Shown here piece after piece: positions 24,501 through 31,781 of a stretch of 64,000 bases of DNA. Origin of the DNA: Prescottella agglutinans (GTDB lineage Bacteria > Actinomycetota > Actinomycetes > Mycobacteriales > Mycobacteriaceae); contig NZ_RKLP01000009.1 in NCBI RefSeq assembly GCF_004011865.1, forward strand, positions 62,001-126,000, in the 5' to 3' direction. Both the position numbers and the translations under genes were made by a program. The notes beneath the pieces are model-generated. The model was given only the letters and a program-made list of their open reading frames with translations. It was not told where the DNA came from and ran no database searches. Positions within the stretch are counted from its first letter, which is position 1, and every line of letters starts with the position of its first letter.

Positions 24501-24908
24501 TCACACCTTCTCGGGGTTCCAGGTGGTCACTGCCCAGATCACGACGGTGTTCAGCGCGATGATCAAGATCGCCCACAACGGGTAATACGGCAGCCACAGG
24601 AAGTTCACGATGATCGACACGGCACAGACCACCACCGCGCCGACCCGCGCCCACGTTGCGCCCGTGAACAACACGGCACCGATGATCGCGACGATGGCAC
24701 CGAGCACGAGGTGGATCCATCCCCACGCGGTCACGTCGAACTTGTAGGTGTACTCGAGGCCGACGACGAACACGTCATCCTTGGCCACAGCGGAGATTCC
24801 CTGGAGGAACTCGAGCACGCCGGCGGTGACGAGGAGGACGGCGGCGCCCATCGAGGTTCCCTTGGCGACGCTCTGTTGGACGATCGAGTCCTCTGGTTTC
24901 TCTGACAT
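24501..24908 (-). CDS. DUF7144-like four-TM membrane protein
   Basis: ATG 24908, preceded by a GGAAGG-type SD on the minus strand, gives 135 residues. Four membrane segments are visible, and GISAVAKDDVFVVGLEYTYK followed by FDVTAWGWIHLVLGAIV is characteristic of this actinobacterial family, often annotated DUF7144. The C-terminus NTVVIWAVTTWNPEKV is also typical. The role is unknown. Confidence 0.82.
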   Translation of the reverse strand: MSEKPEDSIVQQSVAKGTSMGAAVLLVTAGVLEFLQGISAVAKDDVFVVGLEYTYKFDVTAWGWIHLVLGAIVAIIGAVLFTGATWARVGAVVVCAVSIIVNFLWLPYYPLWAILIIALNTVVIWAVTTWNPEKV

Positions 24909-25028
24909 GACCCTTCCTTTCCTCGAGGTCCGAAATGGTCTGGCGAGACTCATTGTCCCCCCGCGGGGCCGTCACGGCACCGCGTTCGGCACACGGGTTT
25001 TTCGTGGGTTTCGTCGGCGCCGCACGGG

Positions 25029-25062
25029 ATCCGGTGGTGGGATCAGTCGCCGGCCACCGGAT
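25029..25062 (-). terminator. Hairpin downstream of the TY-Chap-like gene
   Basis: ATCCGGTGG (25029-25037) and CCACCGGAT (25054-25062) form a perfect 9-bp stem around a 16-base loop. It starts 6 bases past the stop of the minus-strand gene ending at 25069, which fits an intrinsic terminator without a U-tract. Confidence 0.5.
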
Positions 25063-25068
25063 ACGGGG

Positions 25069-26487
25069 TCACTCCGCGCCCCTCGCGGTGTGGTCCGGGG
25101 GTTCGATCGTGTTGGTGTCGAACAGGGTCGGCCCGGCCGAATCGCCGAGAAGGTCCAGTTGGTCGGGTTTGGCGGCCGTCGGCGCCGCACGCGGAGGGTC
25201 CGGCAGCGCGATCACCCGGAGCGCCTCGCGCAGCGACTCGTGAGTCTGCGCCCACACCCGGGCCTCGCAGTCGCAGACGTCGGCTTCTTCCGAATCGTCC
25301 TCGGTGCGGGCAGTTCTCGCGGACTCGCGCCAGCTGATCTCCTGCTCCTTGGTGATCCTCAGGTACTCGAGAACCGCATCGCGGTCGTGACCGCACACCG
25401 CCGCGACCTCGTGCGCGCTCAGCGCCCCGGTGCCGTTCGGGTCGAGATGGAGCAGCGTCATCAGCGCCGCGGGTAGGTCGGCCTCGTCCTCCTCGCCGCC
25501 GGCGGCATCGTCGGGGAAACCCTCGTCGGCGTCGACGTCGGCCCGATACAGCCCCTCGGCGAACCGCGAGCCGTCGAATCGTGTTGCGAACCCCGCGTCG
25601 ATCGTGGGCACGAACTTGCCGAACTGGTCGAGTGCGTCGATGAGATGGCGCGGCACGAACGGGTTCCCGGAGATGTCGATCGACGCATTGAGCCGGTCGT
25701 CGTCCAGCGTGAAGCGGATGCCGGGCCAGCGCCGTGTGAGGTCGCAGATGTTCTCGGCGGCCCGGGTGCGCCCCGCAACCGCGTACAGCAGCGGCATCCA
25801 CACCCGCACGAGCGGCCGGTCGGGATGCGAGATGACGAACACCGGTTGGTCGTCGAGTCTCAGGACGACGTCCCCGTCCTCGTCGAGTTCAGGCGGGAAC
25901 CCCATGGCCTGTTCGACGGTGCGGGCGACGAGCTCGCGGAGCTCCTGCGGATCGCGGGCCACCACGGCCGCCGAGTCGTCGAGACCGGGGTGCTCGGGTT
26001 CGGCGTCGGTGGTGTCGGCGCCGGTCAGGTCGGCCCCCTCGAGGGTGCCGATCATCTCGGTGCGCAGGAAGCTGGGATGCGGGACGTTCCAGATCTCCCG
26101 CAGGGTCGTGACGGTCATCGCCGCGATCTGATCGGCCCAGCGCTGCTCCTTGTCGACGAAGAACGCGGGTGAACCGTCGTCGGGATCCTCGTGGGGCAGG
26201 TGCGTCGGACGGCCCCATCCCAGCGCGCACAGTCGGTCCTCGTCCTCCGGTGCGAGGGTGTACAGCGGCGCGAGGTAGGCGTTGGACGACACCTCGGCGC
26301 GCACGAACTCGTTGTCCCACAGCAGGAACTGCATCCACGGCGTGAATCCCTCCACGGTGGACTCCTCGATCCAGTCGAGGATCAGGACGTCGTCGTTCCG
26401 CATCGCGGAAAGATGGTCGGCGAGCTTGTGCTGGAAGGTGATCCACGACCGGTCGACGGCCTCGTCGAAGCTGGTGATCTCGAACAT
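25069..26487 (-). CDS. TY-Chap/YbjN-like acidic protein
   Basis: 472 residues, strongly acidic. The N-terminal ~150 residues (TSFDEAVDRSWITFQHKLAD to RTEMIGTLEGADL) and the central section (about 185-330) look like the actinobacterial T3SS-chaperone-like (TY-Chap) domains. The block WPGIRFTLDDDRLNASIDIS, then NPFVPRHLIDALDQF, is closely paralleled in the shorter protein encoded at 58054-58635. A C-terminal domain (about 355-450) has a HEVAAVCGHDRDAVLEYLRI helix pair. These proteins have no catalytic motif and may be protein-binding modules. Monocistronic. Confidence 0.75.
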   Translation of the reverse strand: MFEITSFDEAVDRSWITFQHKLADHLSAMRNDDVLILDWIEESTVEGFTPWMQFLLWDNEFVRAEVSSNAYLAPLYTLAPEDEDRLCALGWGRPTHLPHEDPDDGSPAFFVDKEQRWADQIAAMTVTTLREIWNVPHPSFLRTEMIGTLEGADLTGADTTDAEPEHPGLDDSAAVVARDPQELRELVARTVEQAMGFPPELDEDGDVVLRLDDQPVFVISHPDRPLVRVWMPLLYAVAGRTRAAENICDLTRRWPGIRFTLDDDRLNASIDISGNPFVPRHLIDALDQFGKFVPTIDAGFATRFDGSRFAEGLYRADVDADEGFPDDAAGGEEDEADLPAALMTLLHLDPNGTGALSAHEVAAVCGHDRDAVLEYLRITKEQEISWRESARTARTEDDSEEADVCDCEARVWAQTHESLREALRVIALPDPPRAAPTAAKPDQLDLLGDSAGPTLFDTNTIEPPDHTARGAE

Positions 26488-26610
26488 GTGCCCCCCTGTC
26501 TGTCGGGCCCGAATGTCACGGGGCGAGTGCCGCAGCGGCGCTCGTCTCGTGTCGGGTTCAACGTAGCGCGACGGACCGACAAGTCCGGTACGGCAGGCCG
26601 GTCGGGGGCG

Positions 26611-27309
26611 TCAATCCGTGAGCAATCCCGCGGCGCCGGCGGGAAGTTCGTCGTCGCCGCGGCGCCGGAACAACTCGGCCGGGCGCCCCGCGCCGCTGCT
26701 CGACATCCGTCCGGTCGGTTCGATCGCGTCGATGACGAGGCGCCGGAACGAATCCTTGGGCAGCGACCGGTCGAACACGGTCTCGTACAGGCGTCGCAGT
26801 TCGAGCACCGTGAACGAGTCGGGCAGCAGATCGGACGGGTCGACCCGGCGGGCGTACCGGGCCCGCAGATCGTCGACGGCGCGCGACACCATGTCGGCGT
26901 GGTCGAACGCCAGCGGCTCGCTCGCGACGCGCCCGTCGAGGCGGACCAGTTCGGCGTCCGACGGCAGTTGCTCGCGGGGCAGCGTGGCGCCGTGCGCCAT
27001 CGACAGCACCCAGCCGCGGTCGTCGCGGTCGGGCGCGTCGAACATCGCGAGTTGATGGAAGTCGGCGCCGACCAGTCCGGCCTTGGTGCTCAGCGCCCGC
27101 TCGGCCGCGTCGGCCAGGCGCTCGCCGGGCCGCAGGAACGATCCGGGTAGTGCGAGTCCGCCGCGGGGCCGGCCGACCACCAGGACGTGCAGTCGGCCTG
27201 TCTGCACGGTGAGGACCGCGACGTCGACGGCCACCGACGGACGGGGGTAGTCGGTGAGTGCCTTCCCGTCGGCGTCCCGCCACTCGGATTCCGTTGCGCG
27301 CCCGATCAC
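26611..27309 (-). CDS. NrtR-like transcriptional regulator (non-catalytic Nudix plus winged helix)
   Basis: 232 residues. A Nudix-like domain (about 20-150) has GLALPGSFLRPGERLADAAE, but the REUxEExGU part reads ERALSTKAG. The catalytic Glu pair is therefore lost, as in NrtR, the NAD-metabolism repressor that senses ADP-ribose. A C-terminal winged helix (about 160-225, FTVLELRRLYETVFDRSLPK, then FRRLVIDAIEPTG) binds DNA. It is divergent from an ADP-ribosylglycohydrolase/macrodomain operon, which strongly supports ADP-ribose or NAD control. A GTG at 27309 is the assumed start. Confidence 0.82.
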   Translation of the reverse strand: MIGRATESEWRDADGKALTDYPRPSVAVDVAVLTVQTGRLHVLVVGRPRGGLALPGSFLRPGERLADAAERALSTKAGLVGADFHQLAMFDAPDRDDRGWVLSMAHGATLPREQLPSDAELVRLDGRVASEPLAFDHADMVSRAVDDLRARYARRVDPSDLLPDSFTVLELRRLYETVFDRSLPKDSFRRLVIDAIEPTGRMSSSGAGRPAELFRRRGDDELPAGAAGLLTD

Positions 27310-27318
27310 CCTTGCAGA

Positions 27319-27348
27319 TTAGCGCAGTGCCGATCTAATATTTAGCGC
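27319..27348. promoter_or_regulatory. Intergenic operator candidate for the NrtR-like regulator
   Basis: The 61-base divergent gap holds two direct copies of TTAGCGC (27319-27325 and 27342-27348), 23 bases apart, close to two helical turns. An imperfect palindrome CTAATATTTAG lies at 27335-27345 between and partly overlapping them. Spacing and symmetry suggest a dimeric or tetrameric repressor site that controls both directions. Confidence 0.45.
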
Positions 27349-27370
27349 GAAAACGATCCAAAGGAGTTCG

Positions 27371-28351
27371 ATGAGGTTGACCGAGGAACGCGCCGATCGC
27401 GCCGCGGGGGTACTGCTCGCCACCGCCGCGGGCGATGCGCTGGGTGCCGGCTACGAGTTCACGACGCCGGCGTCAGGCGCGGTGATCGACATGATCGGTG
27501 GGGGAATCGGTGCGTTCGCCCCAGGGGAGTGGACCGACGACACCTCGATGGCCCTCGCGATCGCCGAAGTCGCCGCGACCGGTATCGACATCGCGGGTGG
27601 TCCGGGGTTGGATGCCGTTGCGGCGCAGTTCGTCCGGTGGTACGACTCGGAACCGGCCGACATCGGGAACCAGACGTCGGCGGTGTTGTCGCGGCGGCCC
27701 GCGTCGGCCGACGAGATGCGGCAGATCGCGTGGTCGCTGCCGGGACGCAAGGGCGGGAACGGCTCGCTCATGCGAACGGCCCCGGTCGCGCTGGCCTACC
27801 TCGACGACGCCGAGGGATGCGTGCGGGCGGCGCGGGCGATCGGCCTGCTCACCCACCACGACGAGCGTGCGGTCGAGGCGTGCGAGATGTGGACCCACGC
27901 GATCCGGCACGCCGTCCTGCATGGCACGTTCGACGGAGTCCGCGGGTACCTGGACGGCGCATCGGCGGGGACTCGCGGCTACTGGGCGCCGCTGCTCGAC
28001 ACGGCCGAACGCGGCACGCCGGCCGACTTCCCGAACAACGGGTGGGTCGTCGACGCGCTGCTCACCGCGTGGTGGGCGATCACCACCACGATGGATACGG
28101 GCGCGGCGTCGGACACTGGGCACCTGCAGCGCGCACTCGAACAGGCGGTGCGTGCCGGTCACGACACCGACACCACCGCGGCGATCGCGGGCGGTCTGCT
28201 CGGGGCGCGGTGGGGTGCGTCCGCCGTCCCGGAGCGGTGGCGTCGGATGCTGCACGGCTGGCCGGGCTACCGGGCGGACGACCTGGTCCGCCTGGCCGAG
28301 AGCGCCGCGCGCGGCGGCGCCACCACGACGACACCGGAGGAGCACGCATGA
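27371..28351 (+). CDS. ADP-ribosylglycohydrolase family protein (DraG-like)
   Basis: 326 residues from ATG 27371 with AAGGAG at 27361-27366. The magnesium-binding motifs of the family are present: GEWTDDTSMALAIAE near the N-terminus and HDTDTTAAIAGGLLGARWG near the C-terminus. GDALGAGYEF at the start is also conserved. Such enzymes remove ADP-ribose from proteins, nucleic acids or small molecules. The stop overlaps the macrodomain gene by 4 bases. The substrate is unknown. Confidence 0.9.
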   Translation: MRLTEERADRAAGVLLATAAGDALGAGYEFTTPASGAVIDMIGGGIGAFAPGEWTDDTSMALAIAEVAATGIDIAGGPGLDAVAAQFVRWYDSEPADIGNQTSAVLSRRPASADEMRQIAWSLPGRKGGNGSLMRTAPVALAYLDDAEGCVRAARAIGLLTHHDERAVEACEMWTHAIRHAVLHGTFDGVRGYLDGASAGTRGYWAPLLDTAERGTPADFPNNGWVVDALLTAWWAITTTMDTGAASDTGHLQRALEQAVRAGHDTDTTAAIAGGLLGARWGASAVPERWRRMLHGWPGYRADDLVRLAESAARGGATTTTPEEHA

Positions 28352-28857
28352 CCGTCATCGACATCGTCCAGGGCGACATCACCACGCAGCGGGTGGACGC
28401 CGTCGTCAACGCCGCGAACTCGTCACTGCTCGGCGGTGGTGGGGTGGACGGTGCCATCCACCGCCGCGGCGGTCCCGCGATCCTCGCGGCATGCCGCGCG
28501 CTGCGAGCGACCACCCTGCCCGACGGCCTGACCGAGGGCGCGGCCGTCGCGACCACCGCGGGGGAGTTGCCCGCGAACTGGGTGATCCACACCGTCGGGC
28601 CGCGCTACTCCCAGCAGGAGGACCGCAACGAGGTGCTGCGGTCGTGCTACCGGCGCAGCCTCGCGGTTGCAGACGAACTCGGCGCCGTGACGGTCGCGTT
28701 CCCGCTCATCTCGGCGGGCGCATTCGGATGGCCCACCGGTGACGCGGTGCAGCAGGCCGTCACCGCGATCCGGTCCACCCCGACGAAGGTCGGGATCGTC
28801 ACGCTGGTCGCCTTCGATCCGGTGGTCGCCGACCTGATGCGCCGGGCGGTCGGCTGA
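28348..28857 (+). CDS. Macrodomain protein, O-acetyl-ADP-ribose deacetylase-like (MacroD/YmdB)
   Basis: 169 residues. The MacroD signature is clear: IVQGDITTQRVDAVVNAANS, GGGGVDGAIHRRGG, and LISAGAFGWP, the second loop contacting the distal ribose. The ATG overlaps the ADP-ribosylglycohydrolase stop. Together the two enzymes would hydrolyse ADP-ribosyl modifications and deacetylate O-acetyl-ADP-ribose, under the divergent NrtR-like sensor. Confidence 0.93.
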   Translation: MTVIDIVQGDITTQRVDAVVNAANSSLLGGGGVDGAIHRRGGPAILAACRALRATTLPDGLTEGAAVATTAGELPANWVIHTVGPRYSQQEDRNEVLRSCYRRSLAVADELGAVTVAFPLISAGAFGWPTGDAVQQAVTAIRSTPTKVGIVTLVAFDPVVADLMRRAVG

Positions 28858-28864
28858 TCGCCGT

Positions 28865-28915
28865 AGCTGAAGGGACCGTTCATGCGCTCGCAGCGCACGT
28901 CGGGTCCCTTCAGCT
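28865..28915. terminator. Long hairpin between convergent genes (bidirectional terminator or repeat element)
   Basis: AGCTGAAGGGACC (28865-28877) pairs perfectly with 28903-28915. The 25-base loop contains a smaller stem TGCGC/GCGCA. It lies between the macrodomain stop and the convergent LuxR gene. The double-hairpin form is more elaborate than a normal terminator and resembles dispersed intergenic repeat elements. Confidence 0.6.
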
Positions 28916-28946
28916 GACGGGCCCGAGTTCTCGGAACCGTTCGACG

Positions 28947-30095
28947 CTACGGCCCGGGATTCCCCGCCGGGCCGATGGACAGAAGGAGTCGGACGAGTTC
29001 GGCCTGGCGGTGCGTGGTGGTCTTCTCGAAGATGTGCTGAAGATGGGTTCTGATCGTGGTGGTCGAGACGGACAATTCCTCGGCGATCGGCCTCAACCCG
29101 TCGCCCTGAGCGACCCGTAGCGCGACCTCTGCCTCCGTGCTGGTGAGCGCGTACAGCCGGCGCAACATGGCGGTGTCCAGTCTGGGCACGCGATCGGGGT
29201 CGTCGATCACCACCAGTGCGGTGGCCTTCGCTGTGTCCAGCCAGACGGTCGCCTCGACGGTCTCCGGGCTGAGCGGGATCACATGGACTGCGTACTCGCA
29301 TCGCCCGGACGGGCGAGGACAGGAGACCGAGCCTCCGGCGGGAACACCGTCGCCGTGTGGGTCCAGCGCGCGGTAGGCGAGGGAGCGGAGTTCTCGATCG
29401 GAACGTGTGACGGACGCCGAGACGGATCCCTGAGCATCGAGGTGCAGGCCGTCGTCGGAAGCGAAGATTCTCTCGGCTGCCGCGTTGAGGTGCAGAATCC
29501 GCGTGTCCGATCCGATGATCGCGATGCCCCGCGACACCTGTTCGAGCGCCGCGGACAGGTCGCGTTCGCTCTGCTCGAGGTCCGCGAGCCTGGCTTGGGT
29601 GCGAATCGCCTGTTGCAGGTGTGGAATCAACTGTCGGAACGACGAAAGCCGATCGGTGGTTCCGAACGGCTCCGCGCCGCGCTCTGCGGCAACTCCCAGC
29701 CACACGGTGTTGCTCCCGCTCGTCAGGCGGACGAACAGGCCGTCCTCGAAACGATTGGGGCGGCACCAGTCGGCATAGAACTCCGTGTGCATGTTGGGGT
29801 AGATCAACTCGGTCCCGGTGTGTATCCGGCCGATCGGGGCCCTCACCACGGCGTCGGCCACGTAGTCGAGTCGGCCGTAGTACTCGTTGTAGGTCGCCAG
29901 CGCCGAAGGCTCACCACCGACCTGCCGGAGCATGGTGTCGACTCGCGGCTTGCTCGTCGCCGACGTCACCAGGCCGGACCCGCGGCCGTCGAAGGCGCGC
30001 ACGAGGCCGCGGAGTACCGAATCCCACTGCCCGGGAGCTACGGCCGTCGCGTAGATCGCGGACACAAGGCGGGAGAATTCATCGACTCTGATCAT
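28947..30095 (-). CDS. LuxR-family transcriptional regulator with PAS-like sensor region
   Basis: 382 residues. The first ~190 residues form a sensor region, followed by a PAS-like section (about 185-230, SRGIAIIGSDTRILHLNAAA) and a C-terminal LuxR HTH (about 315-375, LTSTEAEVALRVAQGDGLRP followed by TIRTHLQHIFEKT). There is no receiver domain. ATG 30095 has AAGGGG upstream. Ligand and targets are unknown; the divergent small membrane gene at 30483 is a possible target. Confidence 0.85.
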   Translation of the reverse strand: MIRVDEFSRLVSAIYATAVAPGQWDSVLRGLVRAFDGRGSGLVTSATSKPRVDTMLRQVGGEPSALATYNEYYGRLDYVADAVVRAPIGRIHTGTELIYPNMHTEFYADWCRPNRFEDGLFVRLTSGSNTVWLGVAAERGAEPFGTTDRLSSFRQLIPHLQQAIRTQARLADLEQSERDLSAALEQVSRGIAIIGSDTRILHLNAAAERIFASDDGLHLDAQGSVSASVTRSDRELRSLAYRALDPHGDGVPAGGSVSCPRPSGRCEYAVHVIPLSPETVEATVWLDTAKATALVVIDDPDRVPRLDTAMLRRLYALTSTEAEVALRVAQGDGLRPIAEELSVSTTTIRTHLQHIFEKTTTHRQAELVRLLLSIGPAGNPGP

Positions 30096-30284
30096 CGACC
30101 GCCCCTTGCGGAGGTCGGGTGCACAGCATTCGTCCTTCGATTATCGCCGATTTCGTCTGTTTGCACGAGGTCGAATTCGGTATCGAGTGATTTTCTGGAT
30201 CTGGGCCTTCCCGACCAATCCGATTGCATCCGCTTTCGGGACGATCATGGACCCATGTCCTCCCGAAGCGTCGAGGGAGTTGCG

Positions 30285-30458
30285 ATGGAAACCTATGAAA
30301 ACCATTATGGGACAACCCTTCCGGGTGAATATTTCCGGTGTGCCTCACGTCGGATACCGACGCCGCCGCCACGCTGGAATCCGGCCCGGTCGCTTGCATT
30401 GCAGTCGTCAACCATTACCAATTGCGGTCCTCAGTCTGCGAATCGCGCCTTCGAGTGA
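30285..30458 (+). CDS. Possible small protein in the LuxR/membrane-protein intergenic region
   Basis: A 57-residue ORF with a GGGAG SD 6 bases before ATG 30285 in an AT-richer stretch. The product (METYENHYGTTLPGEYFRCA, then Arg/Pro-rich text) matches nothing I recognise. Another ATG in a second frame opens at the same place, so the coding frame is not settled. It ends 25 bases before the membrane-protein start. The rest of the 30096-30473 gap shows no feature that I can name. Confidence 0.25.
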   Translation: METYENHYGTTLPGEYFRCASRRIPTPPPRWNPARSLALQSSTITNCGPQSANRAFE

Positions 30459-30482
30459 CCCGCCCCACTAGAGGTGAGAATT

Positions 30483-30932
30483 GTGACGTACGCCACTATG
30501 CCAATAAATGCGACAGTTCGCGACCGTGCCTATTTGCCGGCCACCCATGTCCGGACTCGGTGGACCGTCGCCCGATGGGCGATCAGTTCTGTCGGAATCG
30601 CTCGGGTTCTCTACGGCATCCTCCCCCTGGCACTCCTGGCCAACGGGTTCGAGGCGGGTACCGGCATCGCGACGGCAGTGCTCGCGACCATCGGGGTCGG
30701 GTTCGTCGTCCAAGGCGCCGCTATGACAGCGCTGGCGAGGATGCTCTCCGACATCGACGCCGCCGTGATCATCTCGGTCGCGCTCGATGCACTCGTCACC
30801 GTCCTCGCGATCTCGTCCATGGTCGCCGGATGGAACGACCTCACCGCCGCTGCGGGACTGGTCGTGCTCGGCGCGGTGGTGCTGGCCGGCGTCTCGGCCG
30901 TCATCGTCGCTATGACGTCCACGCAGTCCTGA
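30483..30932 (+). CDS. Four-TM hypothetical membrane protein
   Basis: GTG 30483 is placed a few bases after GAGGTGAG and gives 149 residues; GTG 30474 and ATG 30498 are alternatives. Four hydrophobic segments at about 27-45, 50-72, 80-105 and 113-140 are separated by short loops. No family motif was recognised. It is divergent from the LuxR regulator and upstream of, but apparently not coupled to, the lld operon. Confidence 0.7.
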   Translation: MTYATMPINATVRDRAYLPATHVRTRWTVARWAISSVGIARVLYGILPLALLANGFEAGTGIATAVLATIGVGFVVQGAAMTALARMLSDIDAAVIISVALDALVTVLAISSMVAGWNDLTAAAGLVVLGAVVLAGVSAVIVAMTSTQS

Positions 30933-30965
30933 CGGTCCCGGGGCGAGTTCCGCGGTACTCGGGCG

Positions 30966-31015
30966 CCGCAGTCGGATCGGCGATAGCGTGATCGCTACAG
31001 ACCGACTGCGGGAGG
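30966..31015 (+). promoter_or_regulatory. Nested inverted repeats sequestering the lldE1 ribosome-binding site
   Basis: CCGCAGTCGG (30966-30975) pairs perfectly with CCGACTGCGG (31002-31011). Inside the 26-base loop, TAGCG-TGAT-CGCTA (30984-30997) forms a second stem. The outer right arm runs into the SD GGGAGG (31010-31015), 4 bases before lldE1. It could be a 5' leader structure that controls translation, or a DNA operator. The second lld operon has no equivalent. Confidence 0.5.
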
Positions 31016-31019
31016 TCCC

Positions 31020-31781
31020 ATGCGAATTGCCCTGTTCGCGACGTGTATCGGCGACACGCTCTTTCCCGAGGTGTCGAAGTCGACCGCGATCCTGCTCACC
31101 CGACTCGGGCACGAGGTGGTGTTTCCGCCCGGGCAGACGTGCTGCGGGCAGATGCACGTGAACACGGGCTATCAGCCCGACGCGCTGCCGCTGGTGGAGA
31201 ACTACGCCGATAACTTCGGGGACGCCGCGATCGACGCGGTGGTGGCTCCATCCGGGTCGTGCGTGGGTTCGGTGCGGCACCAGCACGAGATCGTCGCTGC
31301 CCGGTACGGGAGCACCGCGCTGTGCGAGCGCGTGGAAACGGTGAAGGCCAAGACGTACGAGTTGTCGGAACTGCTGGTCGACGTGTTGGGCGTGACCGAC
31401 GTCGGCGCCTACTTCCCGCACCGGGTCACCTACCACCCGACGTGTCACTCGCTGCGGATGCTGCGGGTCGGCGACAAGCCGCTGCAGTTGCTGCGCGCGG
31501 TCCGGGAGATCGACCTGGTCGAGTTGCCGGAGGCGGACTCGTGCTGCGGGTTCGGTGGCACGTTCGCGATCAAGAACGCCGAGACGTCGACCGCGATGCT
31601 GGCGGACAAGGTGCGCAACATCGGCGATACCGACGCCGAATTCTGTTGTGCGAGCGACTCGTCGTGCCTGATGCACATCGGCGGGGGCATGTCCCGGCTC
31701 CGGATGGGTGCCCGGACGATCCACCTCGCGGAGATCCTCGGCTCGGTCGAGGCCCGCGTTCCCACCGGGACGCCGGCATGA
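31020..31781 (+). CDS. lldE: L-lactate utilisation protein LldE/LutA, copy 1
   Basis: 253 residues. The CCG (cysteine-rich) domains of the LutA/LldE/GlcF family are present: PPGQTCCGQMHVNTGY, YHPTCHSLRML and PEADSCCGFGGTFA. With LldF and LldG it forms a membrane-associated iron-sulfur complex that oxidises L-lactate to pyruvate and passes electrons to the quinone pool. The stop overlaps lldF. Compared with copy 2 (36573), the proteins are nearly identical over most of their length. The SD lies within a hairpin. Confidence 0.93.
   Translation: MRIALFATCIGDTLFPEVSKSTAILLTRLGHEVVFPPGQTCCGQMHVNTGYQPDALPLVENYADNFGDAAIDAVVAPSGSCVGSVRHQHEIVAARYGSTALCERVETVKAKTYELSELLVDVLGVTDVGAYFPHRVTYHPTCHSLRMLRVGDKPLQLLRAVREIDLVELPEADSCCGFGGTFAIKNAETSTAMLADKVRNIGDTDAEFCCASDSSCLMHIGGGMSRLRMGARTIHLAEILGSVEARVPTGTPA

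Noticed and set aside
26611-27309. Catalytic Nudix hydrolase
   Set aside because: The Nudix box has ERALSTKAG in place of REUxEExG, so the metal-binding glutamates are missing; regulator is the better call.
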